DNA from: JALHUF01 sp050014795
GTDB lineage: Bacteria > Acidobacteriota > Terriglobia > UBA7540
Reading direction: 5' to 3'
Assembly (NCBI GenBank): GCA_050014795.1
Contig: JBEKCQ010000228.1
Coordinates: 1 to 5,156 of the forward strand
DNA: 5,156 nt
Notes under the pieces: generated by a model
What the model saw: the letters and a program-made list of their open reading frames with translations, nothing else
What the model was told of the DNA's origin: nothing
The model's database searches: none
Program-made: the position numbers and the translations under genes
Part shown: piece after piece, positions 1 to 4,664 of the stretch
Position numbering within the stretch: the first letter of the stretch is position 1
Layout of the letters: each line of letters starts with the position of its first letter

Positions 1-142
1 AACTCTGGTTCCCGCACCGCGGGCAGATGAAGCCGTCCGGCCAGCGGCACTCAGCCAGATACTTCTGGCAAGCCGCTTCGGTAGCGAACACCGACTGGAA
101 CTCGCGCAAGGTTTTCGGAAACGCTGGGCGCGGCACGCCCAT
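1..142 (-). CDS. IS1595-family (ISXO2-like) transposase, N-terminal part, cut by the window edge
   Basis: Read on the minus strand from an ATG at 142-140, the frame is open for 47 codons to the window edge. It begins MGVPRPAFPKTLREFQSVFA and continues with a CQKYLAECRWPDGFICPRCG stretch. The order 'FPKTLREFQ..FATE..C..YL...RWPDGF.CPRCG' is the hallmark N-terminus of IS1595-family transposases: a short helical segment leading into a zinc ribbon. Only the first CxxC of that ribbon (C40, C43) is inside the window. In the family, the ribbon is followed by a DDE-type nuclease domain that moves the element by cut-and-paste and gives 8-bp target duplications. No clear Shine-Dalgarno precedes this start. 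The gene diverges from the small gene at 160, with only 17 bases between the two possible starts, so the end of the element probably lies somewhere in 143-200. Whether the rest of the transposase is intact cannot be seen. Confidence 0.85.
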   Translation of the reverse strand, partial: MGVPRPAFPKTLREFQSVFATEAACQKYLAECRWPDGFICPRCGNQS

Positions 143-192
143 ATACTACTGCTTGGGGTATGCTGAAACAACCGGATAAGCATGATACTACT
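143..192. repeat. 8-bp direct repeat ATACTACT, two copies, at the probable IS end
   Basis: ATACTACT occurs at 143-150 and again at 185-192, with 34 bases between. The spacer begins GCTT (151-154) and closes AAGC (178-181), a short inverted repeat. The length matches the 8-bp duplication made by IS1595-family elements, and the repeat lies directly upstream of the transposase start. However, the 34 bases between the copies are far too few for an element, and no second copy beyond the transposase can be seen. It may be part of the element's terminal region, a remnant, or chance. Confidence 0.3.
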
Positions 193-459
193 AGTCAAAT
201 GCCCGATGACCTCGTGATCTTCATCCGGTGCGACAGTGCGGAAGAGAAGCGTGCGTTCGCTGCGGCTGCCAAGAATCGGGGCGAGACGCTGAGACGGTTC
301 GCTCGGGAAGCAATGGCGGCGCGCGCCGGGATCAAGATTCAGGACAGACTGTGCGAGCATTGCTCGGCCCAGCTGAGCAAGGGGAACCATTCTGGGTTCT
401 GCCGCAAGTGCCTGAGAACAATAGGGATAATCAAGCTCAGAAACCATTATCCGCGCTAA
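160..459 (+). CDS. small ribbon-helix-helix-like protein with C-terminal zinc ribbon (hypothetical)
   Basis: The predicted protein has 99 residues. Residues about 16-56 (DDLVIFIRCDSAEEKRAF onward, through RGETLRRFAREAMAARAG) have the pattern of a ribbon-helix-helix DNA-binding fold: a short beta strand, a helix starting at SAEEK, a turn at RGET and a second helix. MetJ/Arc/CopG-type repressors and plasmid mobilisation accessory proteins share this pattern. Residues 65-84 form a compact zinc ribbon, with C65 and C68 paired to C81 and C84. The tail is basic. The start is uncertain: the ATG at 160 has GGGG only one base upstream, which is too close to be a good ribosome site. The ATG at 199 (Met14) starts right at the domain, and residues 1-13 could be IS-end sequence. 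The palindromic promoter 60-100 bases downstream suggests it could control itself or the next gene, but that is inference. I do not recognise a named family. Confidence 0.6.
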   Translation: MLKQPDKHDTTSQMPDDLVIFIRCDSAEEKRAFAAAAKNRGETLRRFAREAMAARAGIKIQDRLCEHCSAQLSKGNHSGFCRKCLRTIGIIKLRNHYPR

Positions 460-519
460 TTTCCTCGTAACTCATTCAAAATAAACCGAATATTCCTGCA
501 CCGAATAAGCGCATCTCTC

Positions 520-548
520 TTGACAAGTGTATAGCATAGTGTCATACT
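520..548 (+). promoter_or_regulatory. sigma70-type promoter for the AAA ATPase pseudogene
   Basis: A perfect -35 box TTGACA (520-525) is followed, after exactly 17 bases, by CATACT (543-548), which matches TATAAT at four of six positions. It sits in an AT-richer spacer between the small RHH gene and the ATPase reading frame, about 40 bases upstream of the chosen start at 588. Within the spacer AGTGT is repeated at 526-530 and 538-542, one helical turn apart. Confidence 0.6.
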
Positions 549-554
549 TATGAC
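541..554. promoter_or_regulatory. operator-like perfect palindrome GTCATA-CT-TATGAC over the -10 box
   Basis: Two perfect 6-bp arms (GTCATA 541-546, TATGAC 549-554) are separated by CT. The -10 element CATACT lies wholly inside this palindrome, so a dimeric protein bound there would block RNA polymerase. This is the classic geometry of a repressor operator. The RHH-like protein encoded immediately upstream is the nearest candidate regulator. Binding is inferred; only the geometry is seen. Confidence 0.5.
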
Positions 555-574
555 TGTAAGTTGATGATTCAGAT

Positions 575-578
575 GGAG
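575..578 (+). promoter_or_regulatory. Shine-Dalgarno GGAG that selects the ATG at 588
   Basis: The reading frame offers possible starts at 561 (TTG), 564, 573, 579 and 588. Only the ATG at 588 has a Shine-Dalgarno at a normal distance: GGAG at 575-578, nine bases upstream. The protein then begins MEWRLINSRFPGK, directly ahead of the recognisable N-terminal cysteine region. Confidence 0.5.
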
Positions 579-587
579 ATGCTAGAC

Positions 588-1290
588 ATGGAATGGCGGC
601 TTATCAATTCAAGGTTCCCAGGAAAGCGCGCGGTCTGTGGCGGCGAGATTGAAGCCGGAGCCAAAATCTACTGGAAGCGCCGCCGAGCTGTCCATGTTGC
701 TTGCATGAACGGCCAAAGGCCAGCGGAGATACCTCAGAGCCAGCCAACAGCCCAAGAACTGCCGGAGCCCAAGCAAGAGAAAGTCAGACCCCTCGGCAAC
801 GTGCGCTACGTGGCTCCTGGGGAGCCCGAACCTGACCCTGCTGAGTGGGAGTACCGCAAGACCAGCAAGAAAGGTAATCGGGTTTACGTGCGGCGCCCGG
901 TCAGCACCGAAATGCTACGGAAGATGGTTGCTGAGACCCTGGGCCAGCTCAAGCCGGAAGTGAAAGAGATTGTGGTCAAGGTTGCTGACCGGCCTGCTAT
1001 CACGATGGAAGAGCGGGTCCACGAGAAATTCGCCGAGATTCTGGACCTCGCCGCCCAGCGGATGGAAATCCTGATGATCGGTCCTGCTGGCTGCGGCAAG
1101 AGTCACCTGGCGGACCAGATTGCTAAGGCTCTCGGGCTCCGGTTCGGTTCAATCTCTTGTTCGGCTGGAATGAGCGAAGGCCAGATCACAGGGGGTGTTC
1201 CTTCTCGACGAAATCGACGCCGCCAATGCCAACGTCCTGCTGGTCATCAATCAGGCACTGGCTAACGGGCACCTTCCGGTCCCGAACCGA
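588..1290 (+). pseudogene. AAA ATPase (AAA_5, MoxR/CobS-like), frameshifted and truncated
   Basis: The 5' frame (588 to a TAA at 1263-1265) encodes an N-terminal cysteine region (RAVCGGEIEAG...VHVAC), a charged linker, and a P-loop domain with Walker A GPAGCGKS at 1080-1103 followed by SISCSAGMSEGQITG. The Walker B and following helix (VFLLDEIDAANANVLLVINQ) are encoded from 1195 in the next frame. In intact relatives about 25-30 residues separate 'SE.Q.TG' from the Walker B strand. Here they are missing and the junction sits in GGGGG (1191-1195), so a deletion also changed the frame. Homology fades after PVPNR near 1290, so sensor 1, the arginine finger and the C-terminal lid are absent. MoxR/CobS-type ATPases remodel or activate partner proteins, often with VWA proteins, and are frequent in phages and plasmids. 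As it stands the gene cannot make a working ATPase. The promoter and ribosome site still look good, which suggests recent decay. Confidence 0.8.
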
Positions 1291-1375
1291 CTACACAACG
1301 GCGTTGATCAGGATTCACGCGTCACCTCCCCCAGTGACAAAGGCCTAGCAACCGTGTGCTTCAGCCGATCACTTC

Positions 1376-2719
1376 TCAGTTCAAAGCAGCTGTTTTGTCG
1401 CCAGAGCCGACGGTCGGTTTGCGGTAAAGCTCCTCGCGGAAAAAGGCCTCGGCTTCCCTTCCCATTTGTACTCTCACTTCTTTCAGAAAAATGACTGTCG
1501 TGGCTTGGTGCGTTCCGGCGAAGCGGGTGTGAAGTGCTTTGAGGAGCTTATCGAGCGGCTCTTCCCCAAACCGGCGCCGCGCCTTTAAGAACATCAGCGC
1601 AGCTTTATCGTATCGGTTGATTTCGCGGTCAGGAGAAGTGGTTTCTGTCTCCGCGATGGAACTAGTAGTCTTGCTTTGACTGGCATTCTGTCGGTACTCG
1701 GCGATCAGCTTTTCAGCGAAGGCCTTGCCAAAGTGCTCCTCAGTAAGTCGAAATGCGGTAAACTCGGCCAGTCCTTCATTGATCCAATCATCAGGCGTCA
1801 CAGGGTCTGAGATGCTCCACCAAAAATGGGCCATTTCATGGCAATTGCCTCGAAAGTCGCGGGCTTCCCCGGCTTCCTGGCTCAGCACCCAGCGAGCACG
1901 CTCTTCGGAAACGATAACGAGTGGAATTCGAGCATAGCCCCAGCCGCTGCGGGGAGAGTAGGCAAGCCGCAAAATCCCTTTGACGTGGGGCGGCCCGTAC
2001 AAGCCTGTGAGCCGGTTCATTCCTGCCGCTAGGCCATCTATCTCGGATCTCATAAGCTGCGCGGGTAATCGAGAATAACACATTTCGACGCGGGTGCGAT
2101 TGACTCCGCCTTCAAGTTGATGCAGGTGAGGGGAGGCTAGCAGCGCTATGTCATATCCTGGTTCATAGGAGGTCCAACGAGTAATCGACCGCCCGTTGTA
2201 CTCCCGCCGCGCTTTCTGCAGGCCATTGGTTGTGATCGCATATCCTTGAGGAAGATTCGCTTCAACCTCAAATGTGAAGTCCTTATTTCCCTGAAAGACC
2301 GGGTACCAGGCAGAATACAGAGCCAGTTCGACCAGGTCAGCTGTGATCAAATTGACTCCACTGACTACCTCGCTGATCTCTCCGCCATATTTGACATGCA
2401 ACTCCAGAGCGTCATGGGCGTCCACTACCACCGCCGCGCTCCCTCCCGTATAAGGCAAGGGGGCTGCAGAAGAATCCAAATGAAAGGCAACGGTTTTCCC
2501 ATCGGCTGTGACCTGATGAACAGACAAGCCTTTATACAGATAAAATCGGAATGAGGGAGGTTGCTCGATCCAGGCCTCAGCATCGAGCCTGTGCAGGGCG
2601 GGTTCGACCCGAACCTGCAAACGATAATGGAAACCGCCTTTCTCCTGGGCGTTGGCGATCCCCACCACAGACGCGGTCAAGAGTGCCACCGTGATCAGAA
2701 GTCTTAGTAGGAGTCTCAT
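1376..2719 (-). CDS. secreted M1-like (gluzincin) metallopeptidase
   Basis: The predicted protein has 447 residues from the ATG at 2719. That start gives a textbook signal peptide: a basic MRLLLR, a hydrophobic core (about residues 7-21) and an ANA/QE cleavage site near residue 24. The upstream in-frame GTG at 2791 would bury it behind 24 extra residues. Residues about 30-200 form the N-terminal beta domain typical of M1 enzymes. The catalytic region holds the zinc motif HEMAH (294-298) and NEGLAEF with the third ligand E315, plus Y370 in NRYDKAALMF at the place of the transition-state tyrosine. The H298-E315 gap is 16 residues rather than the classical 18. The GAMEN exopeptidase motif is absent: WGYARIPLVIVS (260-271) occupies its position. 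It is therefore probably a zinc peptidase outside the cytoplasm, but classical aminopeptidase activity is doubtful. No strong Shine-Dalgarno is visible. The gene stands alone, converging on the ATPase pseudogene. Confidence 0.85.
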   Translation of the reverse strand: MRLLLRLLITVALLTASVVGIANAQEKGGFHYRLQVRVEPALHRLDAEAWIEQPPSFRFYLYKGLSVHQVTADGKTVAFHLDSSAAPLPYTGGSAAVVVDAHDALELHVKYGGEISEVVSGVNLITADLVELALYSAWYPVFQGNKDFTFEVEANLPQGYAITTNGLQKARREYNGRSITRWTSYEPGYDIALLASPHLHQLEGGVNRTRVEMCYSRLPAQLMRSEIDGLAAGMNRLTGLYGPPHVKGILRLAYSPRSGWGYARIPLVIVSEERARWVLSQEAGEARDFRGNCHEMAHFWWSISDPVTPDDWINEGLAEFTAFRLTEEHFGKAFAEKLIAEYRQNASQSKTTSSIAETETTSPDREINRYDKAALMFLKARRRFGEEPLDKLLKALHTRFAGTHQATTVIFLKEVRVQMGREAEAFFREELYRKPTVGSGDKTAALN

Positions 2720-3541
2720 AATCTGCACCCAACCTTGTCGTAGGTTAAGGCTTGCCAGACCATTCAGACCTGCCATGTGCATCCTGCCCACGTCAGTTAG
2801 CCAGAATCTCTCTTTTGGATTCCCGGGTCATGGGCATTCTACGCCAAATCGCCGGGGCAGATAACTCTCTGCCGACAACAACCCGTACGTAGAGCCGAGC
2901 GTGCTTCAGCAGCCGCCCACCGGTTTTCCCAATCGCTGCTCCAAGCCCGGCGGCGACCAGCTGTCTCAGACAATCGCGCGCGGGTAATGCCCGCCGCGGG
3001 AATGATTTGCCTCCGATTCGACAGATCGGTCCCGCCTTGTCGACTGCCCCCTACAAACAACTCTGCGACGCACAGCACCACTCACTTGGTCGTGTACGCC
3101 TCAACTGCAGGAGTGTCCACTTGGAATCCTTGCTATCGCTTCGTTAAGCGTTGGACCGGTTCTGGTCGGATGGTCGCCCACACGGAAACAATCGTCCGCA
3201 TTCACTCAGCGACAGCCTGCAGCGAATCGGCCGTGGAGTCGCAAACTGGACCAGTGGCCGCGTCGGCTTGGTGTGCCGGGATCACTGTCGAGAACAGCGC
3301 TTCTGACCGGCCAAGCCGGATTGGTCCTGGGAAACAGGCTTCCCGCCAAGCGTGGCAAGTCAGCCGATTCCGGACGGGAAGGCGACCTGTCATTCCCGAT
3401 CCATTTTGTGTGCGCCCAGCACCCATGATGCACACAGGAGCCGCTGGGGAAATCCTGGTCTGCTGCCGGGACCTCTTCGCGGTCGGTCCAGCACAGAGAG
3501 GTGTTGCTTTGTCAAGAGCCATGATGTCCTACGCATCAGAA
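2720..3541. other. long intergenic region with no supportable gene
   Basis: About 820 bases separate the peptidase start from the REP cluster. Open frames exist on both strands (the longest on plus, 2987-3577), but their translations are rich in Ser, Arg, Pro, Cys and Trp without domain-like patterning, and none has a convincing ribosome site. The part next to 2720 must contain the peptidase's leader and promoter. A -10-like TAGAAT (minus strand, 2841-2836) is present but lacks a matching -35. Hairpins visible are GGCAGA/TCTGCC (2856-2873), GCGGG/CCCGC (2980-2994) and CCGAT/ATCGG (3013-3029). None has a U-tract. It may contain decayed gene sequence, but I recognise nothing. Confidence 0.5.
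2856..2873. other. hairpin upstream of the peptidase gene
   Basis: GGCAGA (2856-2861) and TCTGCC (2868-2873) form a perfect 6-bp stem around a 6-base loop, about 140 bases upstream of the peptidase start. No run of T follows on either strand, so it is not a standard terminator. It could be part of a regulatory leader or chance. Confidence 0.25.
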
Positions 3542-3562
3542 CACCCGCCGAGGGTGGGCTAT
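3542..3562 (-). repeat. REP-like unit 1 (minus orientation)
   Basis: On the minus strand ATAG (3562-3559) leads into CC and the stem CACCC/GGGTG (3556-3552 with 3546-3542) around a 5-base loop. Its ATAG overlaps that of unit 2 in the palindrome CTATAG, so units 1 and 2 are head to head. Confidence 0.5.
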
Positions 3563-3584
3563 AGCGCCGGTCTGTGACCGGCGC
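3561..3584 (+). repeat. REP-like unit 2 (plus orientation)
   Basis: ATAG (3561-3564) is followed by a perfect stem CGCCGGTC/GACCGGCG (3565-3572, 3576-3583) with a TGT loop. Including the G of ATAG and the C at 3584 the stem is 9 bp. It is the cleanest hairpin of the cluster. Confidence 0.65.
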
Positions 3585-3613
3585 CTTGAAATTCGCCGCT
3601 CGTAGCGCAGCAG

Positions 3614-3643
3614 GTAGCGCAGGTCCCGCTCTCTGGACCTGCG
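3614..3643 (+). repeat. REP-like unit 3 (plus orientation)
   Basis: GTAG (3614-3617) abuts a perfect 9-bp stem CGCAGGTCC/GGACCTGCG (3618-3626, 3635-3643) with an 8-base loop. A second GTAGCGCAG lies 12 bases upstream (3602-3610) and looks like a degenerate or partial extra copy. Confidence 0.65.
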
Positions 3644-3708
3644 GCACTTTGAGATCCCGCGACATCCCCCTGGACGGGCCCAGCGCCGCCAGAGCCAATC
3701 TGGAGAAG

Positions 3709-3739
3709 CGGCAACTCCACAGAACGGGAGTTGCGCTAC
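3709..3739 (-). repeat. REP-like unit 4 (minus orientation)
   Basis: On the minus strand GTAG (3739-3736) is followed by C and the perfect 8-bp stem GCAACTCC/GGAGTTGC (3734-3727 with 3718-3711). The outer CG pairs across a single bulged base at 3710-3709. Confidence 0.6.
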
Positions 3740-3756
3740 CCACTGCGGCGAAGTCT

Positions 3757-3778
3757 GGCGCTCGTAGAGCGCCGCTAC
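3757..3778 (-). repeat. REP-like unit 5 (minus orientation)
   Basis: On the minus strand GTAG (3778-3775) is followed by C and the stem GGCGCTC/GAGCGCC (3773-3767 with 3763-3757) around a TAC loop. Confidence 0.6.
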
Positions 3779-3782
3779 AGAT

Positions 3783-3805
3783 GCCCGCCTGAAGGCGGGC
3801 GCTAG
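3783..3805 (-). repeat. REP-like unit 6, overlapping the dehydrogenase stop codon
   Basis: On the minus strand CTAG (3805-3802) is followed by C and the perfect 7-bp stem GCCCGCC/GGCGGGC (3800-3794 with 3789-3783) with a TTCA loop. The TAG at 3804-3802 is the stop codon of the gene at 3802-4638. The GC hairpin right after the stop could protect or partly terminate the mRNA, but no U-tract follows, so it is not a canonical terminator. Confidence 0.6.
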
Positions 3806-4638
3806 GCAGGACGGAGCATTTCCTGGATGGCGGCGCGGAGTTCCGCAGGCTGAAAGACGTTTCTCCAATCCGGCGCGAAGATGCGCTTAGAACCCCAGCG
3901 GATGGCCACCTGCGCGGCGTCGGAGAAAGGCGATTTCTCCGCGCCGAAGACGATGGCGAGGGCGATTTGCGCGTGGCCCGCCATGAAGGCTTCCGCCGCG
4001 TCGCGCGGCACGCCCGCCTCGACCGCCGCCTCCAGGGCCTGTTTCATGAGCGTGGCTGCCGAAGCCACCACGATTTCCGCCATGGCCGGTTCGAGCCGCG
4101 CGAACTGTTCCGGCGTCACGCGATAGGCCTTGCGAACAGGTCCGAAGATGGCTTTGCAGAGTTCCACGCCGTGGGCGAAGTCCGCGTCCGAGCCTTGGGC
4201 GAGCGAGACGATGATGTCCTGGAGCGCCACGCCACCAAAATAGTCGCGGCGGGCTTCGGGGGTGGCCTGCTCGGTGAACATGGGCGGGTGGCAGGGATGC
4301 GTAATCATGAACGTGACGTCGCCGCGCACGGGCAGCTCGCCCACGTAAGCCGCTGCCGCATCCAGCATGATGAGCGTCGAGCCGGTCTTCATTTGCGGCA
4401 CGAGTTCGCGCGCGATGCGACCGATCAACGCATCCGGCACCGCCATCACCACGAAATCAGCCTCAGCCAGCGCGGCCTCAAGCGGGCTAACCTTGAACCC
4501 TTTCGCCTCCAAGTCATGAACTCGTTCCGGGTCCTTCTCGCATGCGAGCGCCTTGTATTCAGGATTTCCTGCCAGCTTCTCCAGCGCGCGATGTCCCATC
4601 TTGCCGCCAGCACCGACGATAACCACCGTGTGAGCCAT
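3802..4638 (-). CDS. NAD(P)-dependent sugar-acid dehydrogenase, PGDH_C type (ApnO-like)
   Basis: The predicted protein has 278 residues and starts at the ATG at 4638, behind a strong Shine-Dalgarno. An N-terminal Rossmann fold carries VVIVGAGGKMG (5-15), then an acidic residue after strand 2 (ACEKD) and VVMAVPD (63-69). THPCHPP (113-119) follows at the domain boundary. The helical C-terminal domain contains LEPAMAEI (182-189) and the long 'AAEAFMAGHAQIALAIVFG' region typical of the phosphogluconate-dehydrogenase C-terminal family PF16896. Members are often labelled semialdehyde or phosphogluconate dehydrogenase. The characterised one I know is D-apionate oxidoisomerase ApnO, which oxidises and rearranges a branched sugar acid. 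The upstream TIM-barrel gene fits that type of pathway, but the true substrate is unknown. Length and motifs look intact. The product is probably cytoplasmic. The TAG stop is embedded in a REP unit. Confidence 0.8.
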   Translation of the reverse strand: MAHTVVIVGAGGKMGHRALEKLAGNPEYKALACEKDPERVHDLEAKGFKVSPLEAALAEADFVVMAVPDALIGRIARELVPQMKTGSTLIMLDAAAAYVGELPVRGDVTFMITHPCHPPMFTEQATPEARRDYFGGVALQDIIVSLAQGSDADFAHGVELCKAIFGPVRKAYRVTPEQFARLEPAMAEIVVASAATLMKQALEAAVEAGVPRDAAEAFMAGHAQIALAIVFGAEKSPFSDAAQVAIRWGSKRIFAPDWRNVFQPAELRAAIQEMLRPA

Positions 4639-4645
4639 AACAGCG

Positions 4646-4651
4646 CCTCCC
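4646..4651 (-). promoter_or_regulatory. strong Shine-Dalgarno GGGAGG of the dehydrogenase gene
   Basis: On the minus strand GGGAGG (4651-4646) lies seven bases before the ATG at 4638. It fixes the start and excludes the longer in-frame reading back to 5010, which would overlap the TIM-barrel gene almost entirely. Confidence 0.8.
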
Positions 4652-4664
4652 GTTCTTCTAGCGT

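Larger units (their letters stand above)
3542..3805. repeat. cluster of six REP-like units (xTAG tetranucleotide plus palindrome), BIME-like
   Basis: Six short hairpins are packed into about 260 bases, each preceded on its own strand by ATAG, GTAG or CTAG. Units point left, right, right, left, left, left. All but the leftmost continue xTAG-CG or xTAG-CGG into the stem, although stem sequences differ between units. GTAG followed directly by a palindrome is the defining structure of repetitive extragenic palindromes mobilised by RAYT (REP-associated tyrosine transposase) enzymes. Inverted pairs of such units are called BIMEs. No RAYT gene is in the window, so mobilisation in trans is inferred. 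The central part (3644-3708) holds one more weak hairpin, CCAGA/TCTGG (3689-3703), without a tetranucleotide. The cluster ends exactly at the stop codon of the dehydrogenase gene. Confidence 0.7.

Noticed and set aside
228..470. Overlapping 80-codon frame inside the RHH gene
   Set aside because: It is an alternative frame of the same DNA without domain pattern, whereas the 160-459 frame has the RHH-like helices and four spaced cysteines.
1191..1195. Programmed frameshift at GGGGG in the ATPase
   Set aside because: Skipping one G would join the frames, but the segment of about 25-30 residues before Walker B would still be missing and the 3' half is absent, so decay is the simpler explanation.
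2720..2791. Earlier starts (GTG 2791, ATG 2782, ATG 2776) for the peptidase
   Set aside because: An AGGA stands close before the ATG at 2776, but these starts would place about 20 or more residues before a signal peptide that begins neatly at 2719.
3013..3029. tRNA T-arm-like hairpin, 5-bp stem with 7-base loop
   Set aside because: The loop is TCGACAG rather than the TTCRANN type, and no acceptor, D or anticodon arms can be built around it.
2987..3577. Plus-strand open frame of 196 codons
   Set aside because: The translation has no domain-like pattern, is rich in Ser/Arg/Pro/Cys/Trp, has no ribosome site and runs into the REP cluster. It is more likely a chance frame in GC-rich DNA.
3542..3805. 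CRISPR array
   Set aside because: The hairpins differ in stem sequence, spacing and orientation, and there are no identical repeats with regular spacers.
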